DNA of 64,000 nucleotides from Gordionus sp. m RMFG-2023 (lineage: Eukaryota; Nematomorpha; Gordioida; Chordodea; Parachordodidae), in assembly GCF_954871325.1 (NCBI RefSeq), contig NC_088776.1, forward strand, positions 3,045,985 to 3,109,984. Reading direction: 5' to 3'. A model generated the notes under the pieces. The model saw only the letters and a list, made by a program, of their open reading frames with translations, ran no database searches and was not told where the DNA came from. Shown here piece by piece: positions 38,501-53,500 of this stretch. Made by a program: the position numbers and the translations under genes. Each line of letters begins with the position of its first letter. Within the stretch, counting starts at the first letter, position 1.

Positions 38501-41500
38501 ATAAAAAAAAATAGCCAAGGATGGTTAGGACTAGGAGCCATTTTCTTTCATCGTTTTCGGAATATTATTTCATTAGACTTATAGCTGGGTAGGGAAATAA
38601 AAATAAATTTAAGGGTAAAGGGGTAGATCAAATTATTTGTGGATATTTATGCTTATTTATTATAAGATAATTTTTATTGTTAGAGGTTTCTAGTCATTTA
38701 TTTTACTAGGAACTCCTTTAATAAAAATTTTTATCATGGATATTTATAACTTTATTATTTCCTATAAATATCGGATTTACTTATATATATTTTAAATTTT
38801 TAGTTATTGAGATTTCTAATGATTAAAATGGACTATGTTAATATCTTTTCTTACTAGGAACTACTTTAATAAAAAAAAATTCAGCTTAATGGATTTATAC
38901 AATATAAATATAGATACATTATGAAAATTTATGTTTATTTTCAAGTGCATTTTTTGACAACAACATAACATTCAACTTTTTATTTACTCTGTAGGCAATA
39001 TTATAATAAATGTATTTTATAAGGATTAAATTATATCAGGTTAAATAAAAAAAATAATGTTATAATAGTACGCGCAACAACAATATTTACGATTATGATA
39101 GGTTTTAGGGTAATTTACAATATGAAAGATAACAACAATAAATATAAGTTATATAAATTGATTTAAAAAAAAGTATATAAAGGAAGGGTTTTAGTGTACC
39201 ATTCAAGCATTCGAATGTCAAAATAAACATATGATTAGTAATATTATGAACTTTTAAGTTATGATATAGCATGGGTTGAGGAACACAACATTTATTTTGG
39301 CATATACAACTTTGGCCAAACGCAACTACAATAAAATAACCTGGATCAATAGTAATGATATTTTTTCTTACTGATACCATACAAAATATATAAAACAAAT
39401 TAAGTTAGATGATGGACATAAAAGATCACTGATACAGTAATATATATAAAAAAAATAGGCTAAATGTCAATAAATTTTTATGGAATATAGATATCTGGAT
39501 ACTTTTTCCCGAATATTCGATAGGAACTATATGCATTTCCACTAATAGAGGATTATTATCTCTCTTATTTTTAATCATCTATGATATATATTTGTTTTTC
39601 TCTTTCTGGAAACTTTTCGTTTCATCATCTAACTGCATCAATATAAGATCCATATCCTGCTCTATATTTATTTATGATATCAAATAAATGAATAAATGTT
39701 GGGGGTGTGGATAAAGAACATATTCCTACAAAGGCAAGATGAAAGCCTTCGAAGCGGTTATTTGTCCCCACCCCTCTAACATCGAATGTGTTCCACATTT
39801 CATAATTGAACTTGGCTTTACTGTCAATCCATGCATAGAAAAGATTGAGCTTGGGCGACTTAACTCAATCGTTATAGATGGCACATCCCTTTCTAATAAA
39901 AAATGGGATGGCCATTATAATTCGAAATTTTTTTGTAAATATTAGGATTTTGCTTGCGCAGTTGGGTCAGGCGATATTCCTGAACGCGTCTTACGATGCG
40001 TTGACAGAAATGGAAATAGCAACCCTTTACAATAATTCTCGGAAAAATTTTCCATGAGGGCTAAAAAATACGCCAAATTTTAAAATCTATTGTTGCACAT
40101 CATGGCCAAAAAAAAAATTAAGCCTAATGATAAACAATCATTTTTTTAAAATAAACAAAGCATTTTGAATATATGTATTTTTATATTTATTTGGGAAAAG
40201 AAATATAAGCACAGACAATATTATTTATAATAATATTTATGGTTGTAAAATTGTTTAAATAGTTTAGGGGAGGCATTAAACGTATGTCATCTTGTATGCC
40301 CCAAAAGGCTAGATAAAAGAATTACGAAGTGGAAAATACTAAATAATTTATTTACTATCATTTTACAAATTTAAAAAAAATTATTATCATTCATGGTATC
40401 TTTTATGTTCATCGAGGAATGACTATATCAACATCTGTGCGAGGTAAAGATGGCCGCGTTGATTGAATAACCCATGCCATAACTGAAGTAATAAGGTTTT
40501 CAGGATGTCGCATCGCAAAGGGAATAATTTCCTTTCGCGCATAACCTTTTTATATATTTTATGTAAACTTAAATATTTATTTAATTTTGTTTGATTTTTT
40601 TTTAAAATTCATTTAACTGTAAAGTAAAAGTTCATAATACTCTTCATCATTTATCATGACTATGTTGCTTAGTCATAGTAAAATGAGTACCTACCTAATA
40701 TACACTTCTCTTACAGCTTTGTAAAGGACATTTATAATAAAATTCTCTATTGCGAAGATATAAATATTTATTGGAATAGATTAAATTGTTATTAAATTTA
40801 GATGTAATAAATGTATAGGGGGACTTTTTTTTTAAAAAAATAAAATTTTAATTTCTTGATAATTAGCTATGTTTAAAAAAAAATAATGAATTACAAATTA
40901 TAAATAATATATTATGGTTGCCTAGAATTGCTGTATCAGTATTAGTAATGCCAGGGTCTTGATTAATAACTGCTTAAAAATTTTTTTTTAATCATTACTA
41001 CGTAGAATTATATTATAATTAAAGGAGTTTCATTTTCATTACTATGTAAAACATGGTTTTCATTTTGATCAAATTTGTTTTTAAGATAATTATATTATAC
41101 ATATATAGATTATATAATATAATTGTACTTGAATTTGTTGCAAGATTATTAGGTAAATAATCATGGTCTTTATTAATAGATATAATTAATAATTTATGAA
41201 ATTAATCTTTATTTAAATTTCATTACTATATAATATATTATTTTGGTTTCCATCACTACCCTTGTTTTAGGATATGATTGAAAAATAACCAGCAAAAAAT
41301 TTCATATCAAAATATCAAGACAAAGTTAATGACAAATAGAAATATAAAAAAATTCGTTTTCCTGAAAATATCGAGTTACTGTGACAGATGGAAGAATCTA
41401 TGTTACAAATTAATGTCAAAGAAAACCTTTTTCATTATCCTAAAACAAGACTAGCCATAGAGACCAAAACAAATATGTTATATTATTAGTAATGAAATTT

Positions 41501-44500
41501 TAAATAAAACATTTAATTTATAAAATACAAATTACAGCTATTAATCAAGACCATGACTATTAACCTAATAGTCTCGCAGCAAATCAGATTACCATAGTAT
41601 ATTATTTATATATTTCAAATTATCTTTAAAGCAAAGTTGATCAAAATGAGAACTATGTCTTGCATGGTAATGAAAATGAAACTCCTTTAACTATAATATA
41701 ATTATACGCAGTAATAATTATAAAAAAAAATTTTTTTTAAACAGTTATTAATCAAGACCCTAACATTACTAATACAGATACAACATTTCTAGACAACCTT
41801 TACATAATTATTTATTACTTATAATTTATATTCATTATTTTTTTAAACAAAACTAATTATCAAGAAATTCAAATGTTATTTTTAAAAAAAGTCCACCTAT
41901 ACATTTATTACATCTAAATTTATTAACAATTTAATCTTTTCCAATAAATATTTATATCTTCGCAATATAGAATTTTATTATAAATATCCTTTTACAAAGC
42001 TGTAAAGGGAATGGGTATTATTAGGCACTCGTTTTACAATCAATAAGCAACATAGTCATGATAAATGATGAAGAGTATTATGAACTTTTACTTTACAGTT
42101 AAATGAACTTAAAAAAAAATCAAACAAAATTAAGTAAATATTTAGGTTTACATAAAATATATATTTTAAAAAAAAAGTTGTGCGGAAAAAGAAATTAGAT
42201 TCCTTTGGCGATGCGACAACCTAAAACGCTACCGACATTCTTTGTAGGTAAAAACAATTACGTCACGCGTTATTCGGTCAACGCGGCTATCTTTACCTCG
42301 CCCAGATGGCGATATAAGCATTGCTTCACGAACATTGTAGTCACCATGAATAATTCTTTTACCTCGCCTTTTGTTGGGGCAGATAAAATATATCTAGATG
42401 GGCACACGTTTAATGCCTCCCCTAAACTATTTAAACAATTTTATACCATAAATATCATTATTAACTATTCTTCAATGATTGTTCATCATCGCCACCATGT
42501 ACAACAATAGATTTGAAATTTGGCGTATTTTTAAAGCCCCCTTAGGAAAATATTTCCGAGAATTATTGTAAAGGGTTGCTTTGTTCCCATTCATGTCGAT
42601 GCATCCTAAGACGCGTTCAGAGATATCGGCTGACCCAACTGCACAGGCGAAATCCTAATATTTATACAAATTTTTTTCAAATTATAATGACCATCCCATT
42701 TTTTTTATTAGAAAGGGATGTGATCCATAACGATTGAGTTAAGTCTCCCAAGCTCAATCTTTTCAATACATGGATTAACGGTAATGCCAAGTTCAAATAC
42801 GAAATGCGGAACACATTCGATGTCAGAGGGGTGAGGACGAATAACCAAGTCGAAGGCTTTCATCCTGCTTTTACAGGAATACGTTCCTTATCCTCACTCC
42901 CAATATTAATTTATTTGATATTCATAAAAAAAAGAGCAGGATATGGATCTTACATTGATGCAAGTCAGATGATGGAACGAAAAGTTTTCGGAAAAGAGAA
43001 AAACAAATATATATCATGTTAGATGATTTAAAATAAGAGAGATAATAATCCCCTATTAAGTAGAAAATGTATATAGTTCCTATCGAATGTTTGGGAATAC
43101 GGATATTTATATTCCATAAAAATTGATTGACATTTTAGCCTATTTTCTTTTATATATTACTATCTTGGTGACCTTTTATGTCCATCATCTAACTAAATTT
43201 GTTTTATATTTTGTATGGTATCAAAAATATCATTACTGTTGATCTAAGTGCTTTTGGCCGAAGCGATATATGCCAATCTTAAAAATCTGTCCTCGACCAA
43301 TGCTATATCATCATTTGTGGAGAGCTTTATCTGGTATAAATGTTCATAATAATACTACTAATCATGTGTTTTTTTGACATTCGAATGCTTGAATGGTACA
43401 CTAAAACCCTTCCTTTGTATATTTTTTTTATCAGTTTATATTTATTGTCTATATTATTTTGTTTATATATTATTTCAATTCAAAATTATCATCTTTCATA
43501 TTGTGATACCCTAAATCATATTTATTATTAAATCATATTAAATATTATAAATTATATATTTAATGAAATTTATAATAATGCAAATTAATAAATTTTTCTT
43601 TATAATTAATTCAATATTAAATACATAAATTATTTTTAAATAATAAAATCTATCTAATCTGTAAAAGTTAGTTTAAAAAAAACATTTTAAAATATCTCGC
43701 GTCAAAACTTTATAGAGGCCATTTTAGCTTATATTTGCTTTTTTAAAATAATATTTCAATTATAGTTAATTTTATATAACCATTTTTGAATAAAATATAC
43801 CTTAATATATTTAATCATAAATTAAATCTACTTTTTTTTAAAACTGTAATTTAGCTTGTTTGAAGATTAGCAACTGCGATATAATATTTATAAGAGCTTT
43901 AAAATCTGAGTAACATATTTGAACATACATAGTTTAAGCTTAGGGCGAAATTTAGCGAAAAAGTTAACCGAAAAAATAACCTAGCTATAACTTACAAATA
44001 GTAATGGCGGTACTATACGTAAATATATTAATTTGAATGCTTAATTTAGTAACCGCTACATTTTAAAGAAGCGAAAGCTATTGGCTCACCCTCGAAGGGG
44101 TAATACGCTTAAAAAGTGCTCGATCCTCCTAAACCCGCGTTCACGGTTAGCGCGAATTCGCGGCGGAATACATGAAATACGACATTTTCTAACTGCGAAT
44201 GCGGTGTAAAAGCATATACTTTTATTATTCGCCATTTTAAGCTCCCAAGTTTTGGTGTGCCTCATTAAGCATCCCCCGGTTCTGCTGAATTTGAAAAGCA
44301 AGAGACACATAACCGTGCCGCTAGACGAAGAGACTCATCAGCAAGATCTCAATATAGTGGCTTCCTTTGACCGTCGCGGAACTCATATCTACACTGGAAA
44401 CGCTCGCGGAAAAGTTTAAATTATTATTTTTTTCTGGGGGATTTATTGGAATAACATGTTTATCCCCGTTTCTTAATTAGAAATATAGTTAAATTATTGT

Positions 44501-47500
44501 GTTTTTTTTGTATTTTTTTAAAATAGCCAAAGTTTGTGTCAGTTTTTGATTTTTTAAAATATATCCCGACCCCTTAAGTAGATAGGAATTTGGATGGAGT
44601 GAGCTGTAGAAAGATTTATATGAGTACGACTGACTCCACCACCAGCTTAGGATCCCAAAGTGCTGTAATATTGCTTGGACCTATTTTCAAAGCTTTCTCT
44701 TACTGTTTCATAATCTTCTTTATTATAAATTGTTTTGTTTTTCAATATATCGAAATATTTTTTAAACACATGTTGTCACGCAATTTCTATTAAATATATC
44801 CTTGGTTCAGTGATAAAAGTAATTAAAAATGAGAATGACATCTCTATCTAAATTTATTTTATAATAAGATACATTTTTTTTCCTTAAAATTATATATCGA
44901 AATATTTTTTAAACACATGTTGTCATGCAATTTCTATTAAATATATCCTTGGTTCAGTGATTAAAGTAATTAAAAATGAGAATGACATCTATCTAAATTT
45001 ATTGTATAAGATACATTTTTTTTCCCTTAAATGTATTGGCGATGCATAGATTTCCGTTCCATTTTTTAATAATTTTAAAAATATTTACAAAAATGAGAAT
45101 ATCATATTTGCCATAATATTAACGAATCAATCACTACACTTTAAGTTCGAAATATGATATACTTTATGATATGAAATGAAATGTTAAACAATTTTAGTAG
45201 CGGTATAAAAAAATAAGTCAATTAGACTTGAAGAATCTTTGTAAAATCTGATATCAAAATATGAATTGTATATTAGTGAAAATTGAAAACGATTACAAAT
45301 AGATTTTTTACTCTCGAATGCCAATATAATTTTTAACGATATTTTTTTTTCTGCAGTTTTTATTCCTAACTTTTTCCGTGGTTTTATTCCTTCCCTCAGT
45401 TTTTTATCCTTAACTGTGTTCGGCTAAAATTGCCTGAAATTCATGAAATAGGTACTCTAACAGTCTATACTATTGCTGGTAAATTTTTATTATTATTTCG
45501 TTTTACTTTAATTGAATTGGGTCTGTGTCCAGAATTTATTCCAAAACTTTAATTTTGTTTTAAAACAACAATATATGTTTTGGATTTGTGTTTTTTTTTG
45601 GTAAAGTTTTGAAGGAATTTAAAATTTCCACGAATTAAGATTTGTTAACATTATATATATATACGCATGCGCCCAAATTTTAATAAATATTTTGCTTTTA
45701 GGTTCTGATATTCGACTCAAAGGCCGTCAAAGACTCGAATCCTAAGAACGGGAAGAATAGCGCGAACGCTGACCCGATTAGCAAGAGGGATCCTTGCCCA
45801 GATGACGACGATTCGGAAGAGAAAACTCTCCGATTGGTCGCGTGTTTCAAAACAAGTTCCGGGGGAATTACCACTTCCGGAAACGCCATTAAGGCCATCG
45901 AATTTGCCAAAAGGGGAGAGTGAGGCTTTTTAAAATATTTATTCGATTCGGAGAAATGAGTTTGGACATAGATTTGATGTCACCGATAACGTGACACCCT
46001 TATCACGCATGGAATCCTATATTTATATAAAATTTGTTTATCAGATAAACTACAATAAACTTTTCTCTACTTTTACCCATCTAGTTTCTCGGGGTATTTC
46101 CTTTTCACCTGCTCAACGAAGGGTTAAAAGATCATTTATTTCTTTATTTAGGTAACTATAACTAATAATAATGTCCTAATCTTATGTAATTATTATCAAT
46201 TAAAATGAGTTTCTTATCATTTCAAATTTTTTTTTTTTTAAATTATAGGTCTTTACAAAAACAGCAAGCATTTTTTTGATGGCATATTTCCTATGCAATG
46301 AAAGGATTGATGATAAAATTTAAGATGCCAATTTTTAATATATAAATATATATACGTTAACGTTTATGTGTTAAATTTTTTTTTAAACTTTAAATCGTAT
46401 TTTAAGCAGGGTTTTTTTAAAAAAAATTTAAAAATCTATTCCAGCATGTTTAGAATACGTATCTTATGAATTGTAGATAATTTTACCGAATGGAGAAATT
46501 AAATATAAATTTTATTAAATTTCTTTTAAGAGTTCGTGGAAAAATTGTCTGATATTCACAAGGGTAAGATATTCCAAACATGACGGCTTTACATTTCAGG
46601 TAAAATCGGATTTTTACAATTTTTTTGTAGACGCGCTCAAAAAAAAATGATTTTAAGTTGAATAAATAACACATTTCCGGAAAAAAACACATTCACGAGA
46701 ACTAACATATATATATCAGAGTTGTTAGAAGATACTTTTTAAATGGATCTATATGCAGATACATCTTCTAAAATAATATTCTAGGTACAGATATTTTAAT
46801 AAAAAATCTATCTAGATACAGATACGACATTTTTATATCTAGATACTTGTATCTAGATCCTTTAACAACTCTGATATATATATCTAATGGGTTTCATTTT
46901 GCAATGATTCTACTTCGAAAATTTCTTTTTTATCCCTTTTAAAAAGGATATTTCCCAAGGCTTTTCGATATATTTTCTTGATTTGGGCATCGCTATTTTT
47001 TTTTTGAACAATTTTGAAAAATTTGTTTTTTTTAAAATATATTATTATCGAAGTTTTCAATATGGAATCGGCGGGAAGCGGGGATGCAAAGATCATCTCC
47101 ATTCGAGCCGGGTTTTAAAAATGGCAGACTCGGTTATTTTTTAGCCGGGAAAAATATCGTCCGAGCATCGAGATTATTCGGCCAATCGAATGTCCAAACC
47201 TTTGTGGCATCGTGTTTATGAGCAAGATCTTCGGGGCTTGCGTAATATTTTTTCTGGATAAAATAACTGAGTTTAGCCCTTCTTAAAAAATCGGCTCAAA
47301 TGATGAGACAATACTGATTGATTATCATCCGATATTTTTTTAATTGGCCGATCCCTATCAATAACATAATAATACCTAGGAATGGCGATGCATGCATTAG
47401 TTTTGGTTACCCATATCATTACTAAAAATCTTAACCGAGAGGTAAATTTATTTACTATGTCTGAAGCAAACTTTATTGAAGAATTGCCCGATCATCGAGA

Positions 47501-50500
47501 TAATAAGGAAGCAAGTTATCAATTTAATAGTAGTATTTTAACATAAAAATAATTACTATATGGGTTACCAAAATGGCGGTTCCAGCTGATTTGCATTATT
47601 ATGAATACATCGTCAGCCGTATTATTATATGCCATTAGATCCCACATATATATACTTACTAAAATGGCGGAAGATCATGCCAATTAGGATTTGAAATAAT
47701 GTATGATTTAAGAAAATAATATATATATATTATATAATACAAGAAACTTTTTGGTGTGTACCGCCGACCGCGTTATACGCATATACAACGCTGATATAGC
47801 TTTGGATTGCGGAACGGCGCGGCAAAAGGGCACGGCTGCTCCTCACCACAATAATCATAAAAACGACAAAACCCAGAACGAACACGAGAATAGGGATAAT
47901 AAGGATAATAATAACAACAGCAAGGAAGCTAAGGAGAATTCGGGATTCCTGACCAACGCGAATAGCACTGTCGAGCTGGAACCTATCCAGAAGCTCTGCG
48001 ATTTAGTCAACAGGACCCAGTGGAAGAGCTGCTGTTTTTCGGGCGGGCGGAGTTCGCTGCCAGAGTTGGGCGAAAATTCTTCCGCCGCGCACAATAATGG
48101 CGGAAATAATCATAATAATGGTGCCAGCGATAGCAAAAAGTGAGTAGATTTAATTTTTTTCAAAATTAAAATCTTATTCCCCTACCACATAAACAATTTT
48201 TTAAAAATAAAGTATGCACAATTCATCCAGCAGCAGGTACGTTTGTGCGGGTTCGGCCAAGCAACATTCCATATACATTTGGGAACTGTCTACTTCTAAC
48301 CTCGTCAAAATACTGCACGGTACCAAAGGGGAAATCTTGTTGGATTTAGCCGTAATTTTTTTTAATCATATTTTGGATCCCAGAAGAAAAAGAAAAATCA
48401 CATTGGAACGGGGGTATTTCCGGTTTTGAATAAATTTTTTTGAAAAAATGGCTCCCACTCTGATTCTCGAAATAGATTCTATAACTCGTTTGCAATGACT
48501 CGATATATGTATGTATACACGATGACAAATTTTTTTTTCTTCTATAATTAATAGTGGCATCCAAATAGGGGCGTCATCGCGAGCGTGAGCGGCGGTGGGG
48601 CGGGTAGCGTTGCCCTCTGGTCGCACCCGAGAATCGAAAACTGGTCCGCGTTTGCGCCCGATTTTAGGGAATTGGACGATAACGTGGAATACCTAGAAAG
48701 GGAAAGCGAATTCGACCTCTCCGATCAGGATTCGGTTGATACCAAGTTGGTTAAATATATTTATTTTTATTTTTTTCGTGGAACGAGAATGAAATTATAT
48801 TAAACGGTATTGAAGGGGTTTAGAATCAGCAAACTCAGGCCTTCAGGATTCTTGAATTTAAGATTTACTCTGAATCAAAAGGAATTTTGGTTTGAGCTTT
48901 TACTGGTGGACATCTTAGAAAAAAAAGTAATTAGTAAATGGAAGCTGATATTATTAAGGGTTGGGGGGGGGGTGATTAGATGTAACATGGATTTTTTAAA
49001 ACCTCGAATTTATATGATCAAATCAAGAGATTTAAAAAGAAACCTAAACCGAACCTCTAAAAAGGTAGGTGAATTGGGTTGAACCTTGCGATATCTGAAC
49101 TTCTTTTTAAAGATTATTAATAATCGATTATGATCGACAGGTATCCGTAACTTATATATATATCTTTATTCGACTATACGAGCTATCCAATTTAATTATT
49201 CTCTGCCAAAATACTCGTTCTTTCTTACAAATTGGTATAATTTGGTTTTAATGGTTCACAGCTCCATTTAAACATAATTCTGATAAACCTATGCGAATAG
49301 GTTCAAACCCGATTATATTGTTATTTAAAAACCGAAGCTTAATCTGAACCGTTATTTTTACCCGAACCGAACCGGTATTCGTTACCGTTGGGATTCTCGA
49401 TTAAATCAAATTATTGTTTTTATCCACTCGAAGGGCGGATAAAGAGCGTTTCAAAAGGAAAAGACAAAAGGTCGAAATTTTCAAAGCTAAATCTATCGTT
49501 GGTGGAACAAATGGGTATGTATATGTATATATATATAATTTTTTTTAATGATCAATGGAGATTAACCAAGGGAATAAATTGTGAGTTTGTACTAAAATAT
49601 CAAGAATTGACACCTTGCCCGTTAAATTGGGGTTCAGTTAACTTTGATCCATATGAAATGGCTAAGGGGTTATATTTAGTGTTTGTTTAAATGGCTAGAT
49701 TTTACCGATTTTCAAAAACGGCTAACATCAATATTTTATCCAGAATGGTATTAAAAAGTCTGAATATTTTGGTTCATAGATGGCACAGATGTTTAGACAT
49801 TTGTTTAGCTAAATCTAGAGAACTTGGGCAATATTTTTCTGGCTAAAATTATTTTAGTTAACCGTTTAAACAACACTAGTTATATTCATATTTATTTTAA
49901 GGAAACATGATTGACTATTAACATTTAACGCGACTGGGTAAAATGTTATATCTAAGATGGTTACTGACTTACTACTATCAAAAAACAGCTGATTTTCCTC
50001 TAAATCTTTATAAAATACTATCATATTTTAAGGTTACGATTACCAAATCGTTTATATTATAATCCTAGGTCTATACTATTGCTTTTATAGGCTAAATGCC
50101 TGGTTTAGGTCAAAATCAAGCACAAAATATCAGGGCCTCTACCCTTATTAAAATGTAGATATAATTTAGCCATTTTATCCTTCTCAAATTATTACGATTA
50201 ACATGGAATATTATTTTTTAATCCTTTCTTGACCATTCATTATATTAACACGCTAACAGATCGCCCGTCAAGAATGATTGGGTGAATTATATAATTTCTC
50301 TTTTTTGTTTGATTGATGGGTGCATCAGAAATTTGTCCCTTTTTTTATTTATTTTACTTTATTTTGATAAAATACGATTGATCTAAAAAAATAATAATTT
50401 TGATATAAGGTGAGGGGGGTCTGCATCCTTTTTTTGATTTATTATTAAAATGTCCAAAAAACTTCTTAGCCCCCTCCCACCTCCTCACCTTCTTCTCTCC

Positions 50501-53500
50501 CCTCTATATCTGATATGTCGCCTAGCGACATTTATCACGTGACAGTTTATCACACGGCAGTTGAACACGCCACACTTTCATGGACACATATTTAAAATTT
50601 TATTTAGTTAAATTTTGATTAATAACTCATTTGACTTTTCATTTCAAATTTCGATATTTAAAAAAATTTAAATTAACTTTTTTTTTTGTATTTTTGACCC
50701 GGGTACACGGCCCTGGTTTTTAATTTTATACAAATAATTCAAATCGCCATTATTAGCTACCAGAGTTGTTAAAGGATCTAGATATAAAAATGTGGTATCT
50801 GTATCTAGATAGATTTTTGTTTAAAATATCTGTATCTAGATATTATTTTAGACGATGTATCTGTATCTAGATCCATTTTAAAAGTATCTTTTAACAACTC
50901 TGTTAGCTACAAAGAATCAATAATAAATATAATATATTTAAATAATTCCGGGCCGGACCTGAAAATATAAACCCGGACCGGGCCGATAAAAAATCCGGGC
51001 TGAGCCGCGTAAATGGTACCTTCTACAGGTTTCTGATTTTTATTGAAAAAATACTAATAATTTAATTTTCATTAAATATAATTTTTTTTAAAAAAAAAAC
51101 TTAATTATCGTGTTATCTAGGAAAACAGGAATGAGCAATAAGAATTTCAATTTATACTTTTTATTAGTAAATAACTGTAAGTCAATATATCCACGAGGAA
51201 AATTATATAAAATATTACATGAAATATGGGCCATAATAGCTTTTAAAAAATGTTAAAGAATCTGTTAGTCCATAATTCGAAACACATATCTGAAATCGTT
51301 TTTTTAATATCTTCATTATTTCTTTGAGAGGGTACTGTGTTGTCCCAATCATGATTTGAAGATATAGGACAGGGCCTTATGTTTTCGCATAATCTTTTTG
51401 AATCCCATTCTAAAAAATATTCCAAAGGTTGGGTGAGAACGTTGGTATAGGGATGAGCTCATCAATTCTCTAAATATTTCTGCCAAGGTATCTAATGAAT
51501 TTCCAGCATCATCCCCCTGGGAAATATGCATGAGCCCATAAACCCCTGTTATACAATCGAAAATCATTAGTCGTACCTTTCTTTTAAACCCCAAATCGTT
51601 TTATTTTTCTAATAACGCTCCGTTTTATATGAAAATAACATTCAATGGTATCCGCCAGTGGATAACCCAGCCTAAACGCATTTATCAGTGCCTGCTCGAA
51701 ATCCACCAGTATTTTCCTCGGATGTGCCACCCTTAGTAATAATTGTTTAGGAGCTCCTAATCATCTGAGCTCATTTCCTACTTTGAGAAGAACTATACGA
51801 GCACGTAGAAATCACAGATTTTTGCGGCTCCTTTCTATAATGTAAGATTATGGAACGTAGAAATCACAGATTTTTGCGGCTCCTTTCTATAATGTAAGAT
51901 TATGGAACGTAGAAATCACAGATTTTTGCGGCTCCTTTCTATAATGTAAGATTATGGAAACAAACACAATTGGAGGTTAGAAGGTGTAGCCCCAATAACA
52001 AGTTGTGTTGCGAAGGGTGTGGCATTATGGGATTCAACTCAACGCTTTGAATTTTTTTTTAGATGGCATTCAAAAAAAGATATACACAAAAACATAAGGC
52101 CCTATATCTTCAAGTCGTAATGGGGACTATCGAAAAGTTATTTAATTAATGGTAAGTAAAAAATTTAAACTTAAACCCTTTAAGCTAAATATTCAAATCA
52201 GTCAAGCCTTATACTAAATATTCTTATTAATTTTTAACAAATTCAAAATCATTTTATCAAATCTTTATTTCAATTTGATCGTAAAAAAATTAATGATCGT
52301 ATAATCATCATTTTACGAAAAAAAATGATAAATATCAAAATGTCAATCATTAATAATAATTAATAAGTTACAAACTAGGACAGGGACAACACCGTATCTT
52401 CTCGAAGAAATAATGAAGATATAAAAAAAACGATTTCTGTATCGCATTCTATAACATTTTTTAAAAAGCTATCATTGCCCGTATTTTGTGCAATTAAATA
52501 TTTTATAAAATAATTTATATAATTTTAATCGTGGATATTTTGATTCAGTTACTTACTACAAAAAATCGGATATTATAAAAATTTAATTTTTAAAATATGT
52601 GAAATATATCATGATAAAGTGTCGTTATAAAGTATCATGTGATAAAATGTAGCTAGGTGGATGCATTCGTTAAAATGCGCTGAAAAAAAATGTACATACA
52701 TTTAAAGTTTGCCAATTGAAACGCATTTAAGACGAAAAGCTTTTTTAAACGAAATATTTTTTTACATGATCGATGGTATCCAACCAAATGACATTGACTG
52801 CGGCTGATTTCAAGGCACCAGCACATTGGGTAGAATATAAATCTAAATGAATTGACACTCGACGGATCGGAGATGTGACATTCCAAATTTCTATTTAATA
52901 TAGCGGCCTCCTACCCTTGATAACAAAAATAATTATATTCAAATGCCCCACCCCACTCCATCCCCATTTGTAATCGTTATTTACTTCTCTAAAAATAATA
53001 GGGACTTAGTGAAGGCGGTAAATTCCGATCAAGTCGAAAATGGATTTGCGGAAGAGGAAAGTGAAGATGACGATCTTGAGAACGAGGAAAGATTCGTAGA
53101 TGTCACGACAGTGGAACCCCTTCCCATATACCTGAGCAGGTTTTTTTGATATAAATTTTGGATATAAGTAGGGTAGCTATTTGAGCCAATATAATTTTTT
53201 TTTTACTTCCTTTTTTATTCTATCCTCTGCAGGATTTTACATTTTTCGGAAGCCAACCTCTTCGGTTAGGGTTAGCATATGATTTAGAGATCGGCCCAAA
53301 AACTAGCCACTATATCAACTTTTGAAAAGTTTGTGGTCTTAATTGGTGGATACCCTTTTTAGTAATACTGACATTTATGATCGACGTTTTACAATATATT
53401 CTAACATACTGGCATAAATAACATTTTGCAATACTGGCATTTATGACCGACCTGCAATCTTAAAAGTATCCATTATTTAGTAATACTGACATTTTTGACT

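Larger units (their letters stand above)
39109..43510. mobile_element. P2: palindromic MULE element
   Basis: Left arm 39,109 to about 41,280 and right arm about 41,430-43,510 are inverted copies with a spacer near 150 bp. Paired landmarks include TTCGAATGTCAAA near 39,215 with its complement near 43,377, the GCGATGCGACA word (40,507 and 42,210 areas), and GTTTCATTTTCATTAC (41,028) with its complement (41,668). The outer ends GGTAATTTACAATATG and GGTATCACAATATG (right end, reversed) are related. Divergence between arms is greater than in P1. Remnants of a MULE transposase lie in both arms, in outward direction. Confidence 0.85.
51280..52460. mobile_element. P4: short eroded palindrome with MULE coding
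   Basis: Left 51,280-51,430 pairs with right 52,060-52,130 and 52,370-52,460 in inverted orientation. Shared words include GAAATCGTTTTTTTAATATC with its complement near 52,430, and GGGCCTTATGTTTT with its complement near 52,105. The right arm holds about 240 bp that the left lacks. The centre carries a MULE piece on the minus strand and a 3 x 52 bp repeat. Confidence 0.65.

Noticed and set aside
27501-43510. P1 and P2 as CRISPR-like or bacterial inverted repeats
   Set aside because: Arms are kilobases long and carry animal-type MULE coding; there are no short regularly spaced repeats.
47855-48094. Minus-strand open frame of 79 residues
   Set aside because: It is antisense to a well-matched RBBP5 exon and has no family resemblance. 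The same applies to 45,698-45,910.
48366-48626. Minus-strand frames overlapping the intron and exon near 48,500
   Set aside because: They arise from intron 7 and the antisense of the exon at 48,555 and show no known motif.
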